The notes below the pieces were generated by a model that worked only from the letters and a program-made list of their open reading frames with translations, made no database searches and was not told the DNA's origin. The position numbers and the translations under genes are program-made. Of a DNA stretch of 43,056 nt, positions 32,175 to 40,740 are shown piece by piece. Position 1 is the stretch's first letter, and each line of letters starts with the position of its first letter. Source of the DNA: K189A clade bacterium (GTDB lineage: Bacteria; Pseudomonadota; Gammaproteobacteria; Pseudomonadales; Azotimanducaceae); the NCBI GenBank assembly GCA_018607725.1, contig JABBAY010000244.1, positions 1-43,056 on the forward strand. Reading direction: 5' to 3'.

Positions 32175-33192
32175 TGGTGCTGATGTCTCTTGGCGGCTCA
32201 ATGATCTGTTGGTCGCCGGCCAAAAAGCGCGATATCTGGCGACCAAAGTCGGTGGCTCTGCTGTTCAGGAGGGAGCGGATTCAGAGAGCGAGTTTTCGTT
32301 GTGGGCGCCTCGCGTGATCCAGCTGCTAGAGCGTGAGGAGTCGGGCGCAGAAGCAGATAGCGAGTCAACGCCGGAAGAAAATGCTGAAGACCATGACGAG
32401 GCGATTGAGCGCAAGTCGAGAGAAGACCTTGAAGCGCAATTGAAGTTAGCAGAACAGGAGCTTGAAAAAAGTCTAGCGGAGTCTTACGAGTCAGGTCGTG
32501 TCGCCGGCGAGAAAAAAGTGACAGAAAGCGTCCAGAAACATGAGGCAGCGCTACTAGCCATTATTGCCGGGTTTCAAAAATCCCAATCAAACATGAACGA
32601 TTTCTTTGAGCCGCTGACACGCCTCGCTGTGCACCTTGCTGAGGAATTAGTTCGTGGTGAGTTAACAATATCGAATACGACCATAGAACGATTAGTCAAA
32701 TCTGCCATCGATTCCATTGAGTTAAGCGGCGAAGGTCCGATCGTCGCCAGTTTAAATGTTGCTGACATCGAAATGCTAGATCAGGCGTTCAAAGAGCGGT
32801 ATGCCCACGTGGAATTCGTCAAAGATCATCACCTCGCCGCAGGTTCGGTTCGAGTGACTATGGACGCAACGTCCATCGAGGATTTTATTGAAGACCGTTT
32901 GCAAGAGCTCGCTGATCAGGTCTTGGGGCTTGGTCACGATAGGATACGAAGATCGGCAGAAAGAGGCCGTAAATCAGCGCCGGTAGAAATAGATGGTGTG
33001 TCGGATGCTGATCAAAAAACAGGTCAAGATGCTGATGCTGAACTTGAGGCGGAAATTGTTGAGACAGAAATTGTTGATGCTGAGGTGATGGGCGATCCGA
33101 TACATCTGGGTGAGCAACAAGCCGACGATATTGTCCCGCCAGACGTGTCATCTAAGTCTAATACAGATGCCGAGGATGTAAACGGTGAGTAG
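32161..33192 (+). CDS. fliH: FliH, regulator of the export ATPase FliI
   Basis: A 343-residue protein from ATG 32161 (GTG 32158 is an alternative; AGGA lies at good distance upstream, inside fliG). The N-terminal ~80 residues are acidic. A long charged coiled-coil follows (DLEAQLKLAEQELEKSLAESYESG), then the conserved C-terminal FliH domain (LAVHLAEELVRGELTISNTTIERLVKSAI, VEFVKDHHLAAGSVRVTMDATSIEDFIEDRL). About 75 extra acidic residues after that domain make it longer than typical FliH (about 230-260). FliH dimers hold FliI at the C ring and the export gate. Confidence 0.88.
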   Translation: MILSSGADVSWRLNDLLVAGQKARYLATKVGGSAVQEGADSESEFSLWAPRVIQLLEREESGAEADSESTPEENAEDHDEAIERKSREDLEAQLKLAEQELEKSLAESYESGRVAGEKKVTESVQKHEAALLAIIAGFQKSQSNMNDFFEPLTRLAVHLAEELVRGELTISNTTIERLVKSAIDSIELSGEGPIVASLNVADIEMLDQAFKERYAHVEFVKDHHLAAGSVRVTMDATSIEDFIEDRLQELADQVLGLGHDRIRRSAERGRKSAPVEIDGVSDADQKTGQDADAELEAEIVETEIVDAEVMGDPIHLGEQQADDIVPPDVSSKSNTDAEDVNGE

Positions 33193-34522
33193 CCTATTTG
33201 ACAAGACCGTCGATGAGAAAGTGCAGCGAGCCAAGCTAACCGTGCCGCGAACCAGTGGGCGACTGGTGAGAATCGCCGGTATGACGATCGAAGCCGTTGG
33301 CGTGCTTGCGCCGGTGGGGGCGACCTGCCAGATCGAAGGGGCCCAAGTTGGTGAGAATGTGGAAGCAGAGGTCGTTGGTTTTAATAACGATATCCTGTAT
33401 CTGATGCCCTATGGAACGACGGATGGCATCGCGCCTGGTGCCAAGGTGACCGTGCTTAGCCGGCATGGAAAAGGCCGCATTGGTGAGGCGCTCCTCGGGC
33501 GGGTTATTGATGGGCTTGGTGAGCCGATTGACGGGCTAGGACCGATTGATTACACCGACACCTGTAGCCTTGACGGCTTTCCGGTGAATCCGATGGAAAG
33601 AGGTCCTATAGAAGTGCCGTTAGATACAGGCATAAAAGCGATTAACAATTGCTTAACCCTGGGCCGCGGCCAGCGCATCGGCCTGATTGCCGGCTCTGGG
33701 GTAGGTAAGAGTGTTCTTCTCGGCATGCTGACGCGCAATACGGTAGCAGATGTTGTGGTGATAGGGCTCATTGGTGAGCGTGGTCGTGAAGTCCAGGAGT
33801 TTGTGACTAAAACCTTAGGGCGGGCGGGTTTACGAAAGTCGGTGGTGATCGCGGCGCCGGCCAATGAATCGCCGGTTCTACGACTTAAAGCGGCACACCT
33901 GACGCATACGATTGCTGAGCATTTTCGTGAGCAAGGTGCAAACGTGCTGCTGTTGTTTGATAGCCTCACGCGAGTAGCTCATGCGCAGCGAGAAATAGGC
34001 CTGGCCATCGGTGAGCCGCCAACAGCGAAAGGCTATCCGCCTTCCGTATTTGGGCTCTTGCCTAAACTGATTGAGCGTGCTGGTGTTGGTCGGCATGGCA
34101 ACGGTTCGGTAACCGCGATTTACACGATTTTGGCGGAGAATGATGATCGTTCAGACCCGATTGTCGATATCGCCCGCGCGTCATTGGATGGTCAGGTGAT
34201 GTTATCGAGAGCGCTGGCCGATTCCGCCCATTACCCAGCGATTGACCTAGAAGGTTCGATTTCTCGAGTGATGTCGAGCATTTTGAGTCCCGAGAGAATC
34301 AAGTTAGCCAACAAGTTGAGACGTCTCTGGACCCTCTATCAGCAAAATGCCGATTTGATTCAAGTGGGGGCCTATGAGGAAGGTACTAACCCTGATCTTG
34401 ATGAGGCCATTCGATTACGACCTGAGATTACTGACTTCCTGTGTCAGGAGAGTGAGGCCTGTGTCAAAGAGCCGGAGTCTTGGAAAAGCCTTGAAAAATT
34501 GCTAGGGAGCGCTGAGAAATGA
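33185..34522 (+). CDS. fliI: FliI, flagellar export ATPase
   Basis: A 445-residue F1-beta-like ATPase. Walker A is GLIAGSGVGKSVLLGML and Walker B is ANVLLLFDSLTR. Other family blocks are GLIGERGREVQEFV, GEPPTAKGYPPSVFGLLPKLIERAG, GSVTAIYTILAENDD and DPIVDIARASLDGQVMLSRALAD. It energises substrate unfolding at the export gate. The start is GTG 33185, behind GAGGAT, overlapping the end of fliH by 8 bases (coupled translation). Length is normal. Confidence 0.96.
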   Translation: MSSLFDKTVDEKVQRAKLTVPRTSGRLVRIAGMTIEAVGVLAPVGATCQIEGAQVGENVEAEVVGFNNDILYLMPYGTTDGIAPGAKVTVLSRHGKGRIGEALLGRVIDGLGEPIDGLGPIDYTDTCSLDGFPVNPMERGPIEVPLDTGIKAINNCLTLGRGQRIGLIAGSGVGKSVLLGMLTRNTVADVVVIGLIGERGREVQEFVTKTLGRAGLRKSVVIAAPANESPVLRLKAAHLTHTIAEHFREQGANVLLLFDSLTRVAHAQREIGLAIGEPPTAKGYPPSVFGLLPKLIERAGVGRHGNGSVTAIYTILAENDDRSDPIVDIARASLDGQVMLSRALADSAHYPAIDLEGSISRVMSSILSPERIKLANKLRRLWTLYQQNADLIQVGAYEEGTNPDLDEAIRLRPEITDFLCQESEACVKEPESWKSLEKLLGSAEK

Positions 34523-34956
34523 GAGATGTCTGGACCGTTATGCTTGATAAGACCGAGCGTCAGGTCAAGGAAGCACAAAAAATGTTGATTGCGATGAACG
34601 CAAAAAAGCAGGAGGCAGAAGCCAGCCTGGTGCGGCTCGATGCGCTTGTTCAAGATTATCTTGAGGATATGGCGCGTGCTCAGGAAAAAACCTCTCGATT
34701 GGCGGTGACGCAGAATTACCAGGAGTTTATTGCCGAGATACAACAGGCTCAAAAAGGTGTTGAGCGTGACCTACCGATGATTGACGTTGATTTGCAGTTG
34801 GCGCGTTTGAGTTTGCGAAACGCAGAGCAGGTGCATATGAAATCGAAAAAGCTGCTGGAGCGCCAGCAAAATCGGAGCATGATCGCGGCCGCGCAACGAG
34901 AGGCTAAAGAGCAAGACCTAAATGCTACAGTGCGTTTTAATCTGCAGAACAGATAG
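34519..34956 (+). CDS. fliJ: FliJ, export-apparatus coiled-coil protein
   Basis: A 145-residue, almost fully helical, highly charged protein with no hydrophobic core. It overlaps fliI by four bases (ATGA). Features such as KTERQVKEAQKMLIAMNAKKQEAEASL and MAAAQREAKEQDLNATVRFN-type ends (here MIAAAQREAKEQDLN) fit FliJ, the central stalk that fits into the FliI hexamer and contacts FlhA. Sequence conservation in this family is low, so position in the operon carries part of the call. Confidence 0.88.
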   Translation: MRDVWTVMLDKTERQVKEAQKMLIAMNAKKQEAEASLVRLDALVQDYLEDMARAQEKTSRLAVTQNYQEFIAEIQQAQKGVERDLPMIDVDLQLARLSLRNAEQVHMKSKKLLERQQNRSMIAAAQREAKEQDLNATVRFNLQNR

Positions 34957-35014
34957 TGGTATGAATCGTGCATCAGATATTGATGACGAAAGCTACTGAG
35001 TAAGGTGATAGACA

Positions 35015-36616
35015 GTGACGCAGTTAATAAATATCGGCCTGCCGACAAATAGGCTGCCTGAAGATGTTGCGATGCGGGACCCGCATGGCGGCGACTCAGC
35101 CTCGTTGCCGGAGTCAGGCGCAACGTTCGAGCAGCAATTTCGTATGAACGTCGCTGCCTTGAATGGGAAAGAGAGCGGCAACGAGAACGGTAACCAGAGT
35201 GGCAACGAAAGCGGCAAAGCGGAGGGCCAAGAAAGCGGCAATCACTTGCCGGTTTCAGTCGCAGTGGCGCTGCCCGCAGATGCTATCGTGCAACGATTGC
35301 CCGGTGGTACGCCGGTGATGTTGGGCGAAGGGCTACCCACAGAGCAATCATTGAAAGACTTTGCGGCGCAGCAAGGCATGAATGATGATGCCTTGGCGGT
35401 ATTGTTCGGCCGATACCCGGGGCAAGCCGCACTGCTCGAAAAGGCGGCGGCAACTGCAGCTACTGCAGCAACTGCAGCTACTGCGGCAACTGCGGCAACT
35501 GCGGCAACTGCAGCTACTGCGGCAACTGCAGCTACTGCAGAGACGGCTATCGCTCGTCCGATGACGCTGACTAATGTCTCCGGTCTTGCTGTTGCGGAGG
35601 AATCTCAATTCAAGGGGGACAACCATTTGGTCGCAGGCAAGACTAGTGCCGTGACCTTGGCCAGTCAGCTACCTGGGCGAAATGCTTCGCTCGGGATAGA
35701 GGCAGGTCAGGCCGGGCAAGCGCAGTCAGCTCAAATCAAGCTGCCAGCTGACATGCAATCAGTGGCCTTGCCGGCACTAGCACCGAACAAGCCGGGTGCG
35801 GTGCCTGCCCCGATTGTTGCCGCACAAATGACGAGTGTGGCGACGCCATTCCGCTTTTTGAGTCAGCAAGGTGCCGCGGATACTCAAGAAACACTCACGC
35901 CGGGAGTGGCTGACACGCCAAAACTCGCCGTAAGTGTCAAGGATATCAGCGCCGAGGCTGTGATGAAACGTGATGTGGGCCTGGCGCCAACTCAGGAACC
36001 AGGTGTGGCGATTGCCGCGTCATTGGCTAGTGCAAGCACCGCTGGTCACAAGTCGATGCTAAATCAACCTGTCATGTCCGGCGCGGCGTTTGTGCTCGGT
36101 GCGGAGCATGTCACTGAAAGTTTGATTTTACAGCCTGCAGCCCAAAGGGCGTCCGAAGTCCTGAGCACTGCACAGCCGCCCGCCGGTGCTGTGCTGCTGC
36201 AGGATCTTCCTGATAAGCTGTCACAGATGGTGGCACAGCGCCTAATGGCTAATATCAGAGGTGGCGCTTGGCGATTTGACCTGCAGCTCCATCCTCAGGA
36301 ACTGGGCAGCCTGGATGTCAAGTTAGAGATGCGCGACGGTCGATTAGAAGCGCAAATCTCTACGAGTTCTGCGGCCGTTAAGGAGTTTCTCGGTAGTCAG
36401 CTGCATCGCCTCGATGAGAGTTTAGATGCGGCAGGTATCAAGGGATCGTCGATTGACGTAGCATTACACCAAGGGCGTCAGGAAAATGGCGCGCAAGGAC
36501 AGGGGCGTGGTGAAGGTGATACCGTGAGTTCGACGAATTCAGATTCGGGGCAGGAAAACCCCGAATCCACAGAGCAGGAATTAGACGCCAGTAATGGCTT
36601 GGATTTATTTGTTTAA
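35015..36616 (+). CDS. fliK: FliK, hook-length control protein
   Basis: A 533-residue protein from GTG 35015 (AAGGTG upstream). The C-terminal conserved Flg_hook domain lies at about 400-490: MANIRGGAWRFDLQLHPQEL, GSLDVKLEMRDGRLEAQIST, VKEFLGSQLHRLDESLDAAG. The N-terminal ruler part is long and of low complexity. It includes a G-x-x-S-G-N-rich stretch (GKESGNENGNQSGNESG, about 49-66) and ten Ala-Thr-Ala units at about 146-175. FliK is secreted, measures hook length and switches FlhB from hook to filament export. A 58-bp gap with a possible 12-codon frame (34961-34999) separates it from fliJ. Confidence 0.9.
   Translation: MTQLINIGLPTNRLPEDVAMRDPHGGDSASLPESGATFEQQFRMNVAALNGKESGNENGNQSGNESGKAEGQESGNHLPVSVAVALPADAIVQRLPGGTPVMLGEGLPTEQSLKDFAAQQGMNDDALAVLFGRYPGQAALLEKAAATAATAATAATAATAATAATAATAATAATAETAIARPMTLTNVSGLAVAEESQFKGDNHLVAGKTSAVTLASQLPGRNASLGIEAGQAGQAQSAQIKLPADMQSVALPALAPNKPGAVPAPIVAAQMTSVATPFRFLSQQGAADTQETLTPGVADTPKLAVSVKDISAEAVMKRDVGLAPTQEPGVAIAASLASASTAGHKSMLNQPVMSGAAFVLGAEHVTESLILQPAAQRASEVLSTAQPPAGAVLLQDLPDKLSQMVAQRLMANIRGGAWRFDLQLHPQELGSLDVKLEMRDGRLEAQISTSSAAVKEFLGSQLHRLDESLDAAGIKGSSIDVALHQGRQENGAQGQGRGEGDTVSSTNSDSGQENPESTEQELDASNGLDLFV
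35450..35539 (+). repeat. Ten 9-bp tandem units (Ala-Thr-Ala) in the FliK ruler region
   Basis: In-frame units GCAACTGCA, GCTACTGCA, GCTACTGCG and GCAACTGCG follow one another ten times without interruption. The mixed codons show some age, but runs such as three GCAACTGCG in a row suggest slippage or unequal crossing-over. Confidence 0.9.
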
Positions 36617-36643
36617 CAAATTAAGTAAGCAGGAAGAGCACCC

Positions 36644-37219
36644 ATGAGTGAAGAAGCAGAAGTAGAAGAGAAAAAGAAATCACCGATATTATTAATAGTA
36701 TTGATCTTCGTGGGGATACTATTGCTGCTAGGTGGTGCAATTGGTGGCACCTTGTTTTTGACCGGTTACTTTGACAAAAAAGACCGTGATATTGAAGAAG
36801 AGTTTGCGCAGTTAGACAAGGCCGCGGGCGACGCGAGTGACGCTGCAGCAGAGGCAGTGGACGCAGGTCCGCAGCTAATAGAGACGCCAAAGCAAACGAA
36901 ACTGGTGGCCAATTATTATCAGATCCCGCAAGCGTTGGTGGCTAACATCGGTAATTCAAAGAAGGTGATGCAAGTGTCGGTGGGCGTCATGACCCATTAC
37001 GATGAGCAAGTGATCGCCAATATTGAAAAACACCAGATCGCGCTGCGGTCAGCGATGATCGTTGATCTGCGTAAAGTTACTGAAGCAGATGTCAAAAGTC
37101 CGGATTTTCAAGAAACGATGGCGGAAACTCTACGGTTGACCATGAACTCTATTCTTGAAGAATATGAAGACTTTGGTGGCATAGAAAAGGTTTTTTTCCC
37201 AGAGTTCATTATACAATAG
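36644..37219 (+). CDS. fliL: FliL, flagellar basal-body/stator-associated protein
   Basis: A 191-residue single-pass inner-membrane protein. After a charged N-terminal tail (SEEAEVEEKKKS) comes the membrane helix at about 14-40 (ILLIVLIFVGILLLLGGAIG) and a periplasmic domain. The latter has YYQIPQALVANIGNSKKVMQVSVGVM and, at the end, the FliL C-terminal pattern TLRLTMNSILEEYEDFGGIEKVFFPEFIIQ. FliL forms rings around stators and supports torque. fliM follows 35 bp later. Confidence 0.92.
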   Translation: MSEEAEVEEKKKSPILLIVLIFVGILLLLGGAIGGTLFLTGYFDKKDRDIEEEFAQLDKAAGDASDAAAEAVDAGPQLIETPKQTKLVANYYQIPQALVANIGNSKKVMQVSVGVMTHYDEQVIANIEKHQIALRSAMIVDLRKVTEADVKSPDFQETMAETLRLTMNSILEEYEDFGGIEKVFFPEFIIQ

Positions 37220-37254
37220 GCAGCTAGACTCAGTGTGCCGGAGCGGCGTTAGTT

Positions 37255-38250
37255 ATGGTAGAGCAAGATAATTTACTGAGTGCGGAAGAGTTGCAGGCGC
37301 TGTCTGCAGGTCTTGAGGACGGCAGCTTGGAGGTGGGTAGCGGGTTGAATACATCGCTGCGGGTCATGAAACATGATCTCGCCAGCGAGGATACGTCTCT
37401 TGGGGTCAATGTCTCGTCGATTGATATGATCAACGAACGTTTTATTCGACAACTCCGAGTGGGTTTGGTGGAAGTGCTGCGCACAACGCCTAAAGTGCAG
37501 GTCGCCGAGATTAAAACCATGCGCTTTCATGAATATCTATCGCCGCTGAAATCGCCGCTTTCGGTCAATACGATTCGGATCAATCCATTACGTGGCTTTT
37601 CATTAGTTGTAATCGATACGGCAATCATTTTTTCCTGTCTTGACAATTTTTTTGGTGGTTTTGGGCGAGGTGTCGGTGAATTGCCACCAGGAAGAGCGTT
37701 TACACCGACTGAGACGAGTATTATTCAGATTCTGGTGGATCTGGTATTTGGTGCCCTCAAAGATGCCTGGGCGCCGATATTGAGTGTCGACTGTGAGCGG
37801 GTCAGCGCCGAAGTGACGCCGCAGTTTGTACAGATTGCTGAAGAAGCCGATCTTGTGGTGATGAGCCGGTTTAAGATGGAGTTAGACGATGAAACCGTAG
37901 GCCACTTAGACATCGTCTATCCTTACAGTGCGCTGAAACCGATTCGTGACTTGCTTCGCAGTCGTGTGCAGACTGGCGACGACAGCGACGAGGGCGATCA
38001 AGCATGGCGATCTTCGCTGACCTCTGCGGCTGGTGACGCGAAATTGGCTGTCGAAGTACAACTGGCCGAGATTATGTCAACGGTCGGTAAGATTAGAGAC
38101 TTTAAGGAAGGGGATTTGATTTACTTCAATAAGCCTGATTTTGCGACCATAAAAATTGCGGGCTCCCCCGTATTTGCCGCGGAAGTCGGTGCCAATGGCC
38201 CTCAGACGGCGGTTCGAATCAAGAACTCGATTGCCCCGAATAAGAAGTAG
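37255..38250 (+). CDS. fliM: FliM, C-ring switch protein
   Basis: A 331-residue protein. The N-terminal CheY-binding segment is present (NLLSAEELQALSAGLED). The middle CheC-like domain includes IDMINERFIRQLRVGLVEVLR, PLRGFSLVVIDTAIIFSCLDNFFGG and TPTETSIIQILVDLVFGALKDAW. The C-terminal SpoA domain includes VEVQLAEIMSTVGKIRDFKEGDLI. It binds FliG, FliN and phosphorylated CheY to switch rotation. The SD before ATG 37255 is weak. Length is normal. Confidence 0.95.
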   Translation: MVEQDNLLSAEELQALSAGLEDGSLEVGSGLNTSLRVMKHDLASEDTSLGVNVSSIDMINERFIRQLRVGLVEVLRTTPKVQVAEIKTMRFHEYLSPLKSPLSVNTIRINPLRGFSLVVIDTAIIFSCLDNFFGGFGRGVGELPPGRAFTPTETSIIQILVDLVFGALKDAWAPILSVDCERVSAEVTPQFVQIAEEADLVVMSRFKMELDDETVGHLDIVYPYSALKPIRDLLRSRVQTGDDSDEGDQAWRSSLTSAAGDAKLAVEVQLAEIMSTVGKIRDFKEGDLIYFNKPDFATIKIAGSPVFAAEVGANGPQTAVRIKNSIAPNKK

Positions 38251-38267
38251 CAAGCAATAACCATTAT

Positions 38268-38588
38268 ATGAGCGATTTGACCATGTCGAACGAAGAAGAA
38301 CTGCAGGCCACAACAGATGCGGCTAGCAAGAAGATTGACCCTGAGGTGCTTCAGAATATCCCTGTGACCGTCTCCGTAGAAGTGGGTAGAACATCGATTA
38401 AGATCAGAGACCTGATGCGTCTGACGCAAGGCAGCGTGGTTGAGTTGGACCGGCTTGCCGGTGAACCGCTCGACCTGCTAGTCAATAATACCCTGATTGC
38501 CCAAGGCGAAATTGTGCTCGTCAATGAGCGATATGGGGTGCGTCTGACCTCGGTGGTGCCCGCGGCAGAGCGGATCAAAAATCTATAG
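38268..38588 (+). CDS. fliN: FliN, C-ring switch protein
   Basis: A 106-residue protein with the SpoA domain: NIPVTVSVEVGRTSIKIRDLMRLTQGSVVELDRLAGEPLDLLVNN and LIAQGEIVLVNERYGVRLTSVV. It makes the base of the C ring and docks FliH-FliI. The start could be ATG 38268 or ATG 38283; neither has a clear SD. Confidence 0.95.
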   Translation: MSDLTMSNEEELQATTDAASKKIDPEVLQNIPVTVSVEVGRTSIKIRDLMRLTQGSVVELDRLAGEPLDLLVNNTLIAQGEIVLVNERYGVRLTSVVPAAERIKNL

Positions 38589-38599
38589 GGGCCTAGAAG

Positions 38600-38887
38600 A
38601 TGCCTTCGAGCGAATGGTTATCAGCGCTTGGGCCAGTATTGCTGGTGTTGGTGCTCTTGGGTGTTACCCTTTATGCGCTGAAACGAGTCAACGCGAGCAC
38701 GAAGTCCTATGCCGGGCAAAACTTCAAGGTGACGCCGTTGCATAATTTTGGTCCTAAGCAGCAGCTTGCCATGATCGAAATACGTGGCGAGCAAATATTA
38801 TTAGGCGTGACTCAAACCTCCATTACGCGAATTGCTGGATGGACGGACTCGCCTCAGATAAGCGACGATCCTATGGCTGATCAGTGA
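38600..38887 (+). CDS. fliO: FliO, export-gate assembly protein
   Basis: A 95-residue protein with one membrane helix at about 8-28 (ALGPVLLVLVLLGVTLYALKR). The short cytoplasmic domain NFKVTPLHNFGPKQQLAMIEIRGEQILLGVTQTSITRI is typical of FliO. FliO assists assembly of the FliP ring. It is found between fliN and fliP as usual. Confidence 0.9.
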   Translation: MPSSEWLSALGPVLLVLVLLGVTLYALKRVNASTKSYAGQNFKVTPLHNFGPKQQLAMIEIRGEQILLGVTQTSITRIAGWTDSPQISDDPMADQ

Positions 38888-38911
38888 TATGATTGCCGCT
38901 GCGATAGCAGT

Positions 38912-39691
38912 ATGTGTGGGGTTTTGGGTTTGATAAGTAATCAGCTTAAATGGAGTGCTTTGGCAGGTTTGGTAATGTTGGCTTGGGTGCCAACAGCGCT
39001 TGCAGCACCAGGTCTACCGCTGGTGAATATCATTGATGCCGGGAACGAAGGCACTCAATATAGTTTAAGTTTACAAGTTCTGGTGTTGATGACGGTGCTG
39101 ACGCTGCTGCCATCAATATTGCTGATGATGACGTCATTCGTTCGAATCGTCATTGTCATGTCTCTCCTTCGCCAGGCATTAGGGACGGCGCAGACGCCAC
39201 CTAATCAGGTGTTGATCGGTTTGTCGTTGTTCTTAACGTTTTTCATTATGTCGCCTGTGATCGATACAGTTTATGAAAAAGCCTACCAACCCTATCTCAA
39301 TGAGACGATTTCGGCGGAACAGGCGCTCGAAGAAGCACAGATACCCATCAGAGCTTTCATGCTCAATCAAACTCGCCAAGAAGATATTGCCATGTTTGCG
39401 GAAATCGCCAATTATGACGAGTCTCTCGGTTTGGATAAGGTGCCGTTTACGATACTCGCCCCGTCATTTTTAACTTCTGAATTGAAAACCGCTTTTACCA
39501 TCGGCTTCCTGATTTACATACCATTCGTCGTCATAGATTTGGTCGTCGCGAGTGTACTTATGTCGATGGGCATGATGATGTTGTCGCCGATGATGATTTC
39601 GATGCCATTTAAGTTAATGCTGTTTGTGGTTGCAGATGGCTGGGCCTTGTTGATGCAATCACTGGTTTCGAGTTTTCTCGTCGCTCAATAG
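38912..39691 (+). CDS. fliP: FliP, export-gate protein
   Basis: A 259-residue membrane protein with a cleavable-type N-terminal signal (LVMLAWVPTALAAPGLP). Family blocks are MTVLTLLPSILLMMTSFVRIVIVMSLLRQALGTAQTPPNQVL, ILAPSFLTSELKTAFTIGFLIYIPFVVIDLVVASVLMSMGMMM and SMPFKLMLFVVADGWALL. FliP forms the core ring of the FliPQR gate. An ATG at 38890 in another frame runs into a stop; 38912 is the best start. Confidence 0.95.
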   Translation: MCGVLGLISNQLKWSALAGLVMLAWVPTALAAPGLPLVNIIDAGNEGTQYSLSLQVLVLMTVLTLLPSILLMMTSFVRIVIVMSLLRQALGTAQTPPNQVLIGLSLFLTFFIMSPVIDTVYEKAYQPYLNETISAEQALEEAQIPIRAFMLNQTRQEDIAMFAEIANYDESLGLDKVPFTILAPSFLTSELKTAFTIGFLIYIPFVVIDLVVASVLMSMGMMMLSPMMISMPFKLMLFVVADGWALLMQSLVSSFLVAQ

Positions 39692-39700
39692 GGGACTGCG

Positions 39701-39970
39701 ATGGTCGTCGCTGAAGTTTTAACATTAGGTCAAGAGGCATTATGGGTCGCTGTGATGGTGGCAAGTCCGCTGTTGGGCATGGCGCTACTCGTGGGTGTTG
39801 TCGTAGGTATTGTTCAAGCGGCGACTTCAATTCAGGAGATGACGTTGAGCTTCATACCCAAGCTCCTTATCTTAGTGCTGGCTTTGCTTGCCTTTGGTGG
39901 CTGGCAGATCTCGATAATGACACGTTTTATCGAAAGAATATTTGAGTATATTCCGCTGATGCTGGCGTAA
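39701..39970 (+). CDS. fliQ: FliQ, export-gate protein
   Basis: An 89-residue protein with two membrane helices separated by the conserved loop IVQAATSIQEMTLSFIPK. Its TAA shares one base with the fliR ATG, so translation is coupled. Confidence 0.96.
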   Translation: MVVAEVLTLGQEALWVAVMVASPLLGMALLVGVVVGIVQAATSIQEMTLSFIPKLLILVLALLAFGGWQISIMTRFIERIFEYIPLMLA

Positions 39971-40740
39971 TGGAAATTTTGATACAAGAGATCGTTGAGC
40001 GGTTCTACAGCTTTTTGTGGCCGTTTACGAGAATTTCTGCACTGTTGCTGGCCGCACCCTTGTTTTCTCTGCAGGCTGTTAATATCAGAATTAGAATTGT
40101 GCTGGCGCTGACCTTGACTTGGATTATCTATCCGACAGTGGATTGGCCTGCTATCGATCCGCTCTCTCCGGAAGGGCTCAAGGCGCTCTTTATTCAGGCG
40201 GCTATTGGCGCGTCTGCGGGTTTAATTCTGCAGATTATTAACGCGGCACTAGTCGTTGGCGGCCAGTCGATCACGGCATCGATGGGTTTAGGTATGGCTA
40301 ATATGATTGATCCCAATCTCGGCAACGTGCCAGTGTTATCTCAGTTTTTTGTGATTTGTGCGACCTTGATTTTTTTGGCGGTGGGCGGTCATCTGATGCT
40401 GATCAAATTGGTGCTGATCAGTTTTACGACCATGCCCATTGGGGCTGATCTTGATATTATCGAAATTTCAGAGCAACTGTTACGCTGGTCAATCATGATT
40501 TTCTATGGTGCCTTGTTGGTTGCTTTGCCAATCATTGTTGCCTTGCTGTTTTTTAATGTCTGTCTGGGGGTTATCACTCGGGCATCACCGGCCTTGAATA
40601 TATTTGCCATTGGTTTTCCAGCAATGATTATTGGCGGGTTGCTGGTAACTCTGGTTGCTTTGCCCGCCATCTTTCGACGTATAGAATTAATGTGGATGGG
40701 GGCGTTTGATCAAGTCAGTCAGCTCCTTAGGATTCAATAA
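39970..40740 (+). CDS. fliR: FliR, export-gate protein
   Basis: A 256-residue membrane protein with about six hydrophobic segments. FliR blocks are PFTRISALLLAAPLFS, IQAAIGASAGLILQIINAALVVGGQ, MGLGMANMIDPNLGNVPVLSQF and LNIFAIGFPAMIIGGLLVTL. It starts on the stop codon of fliQ, and flhB starts on its stop codon (TAATG in both). Confidence 0.95.
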   Translation: MEILIQEIVERFYSFLWPFTRISALLLAAPLFSLQAVNIRIRIVLALTLTWIIYPTVDWPAIDPLSPEGLKALFIQAAIGASAGLILQIINAALVVGGQSITASMGLGMANMIDPNLGNVPVLSQFFVICATLIFLAVGGHLMLIKLVLISFTTMPIGADLDIIEISEQLLRWSIMIFYGALLVALPIIVALLFFNVCLGVITRASPALNIFAIGFPAMIIGGLLVTLVALPAIFRRIELMWMGAFDQVSQLLRIQ

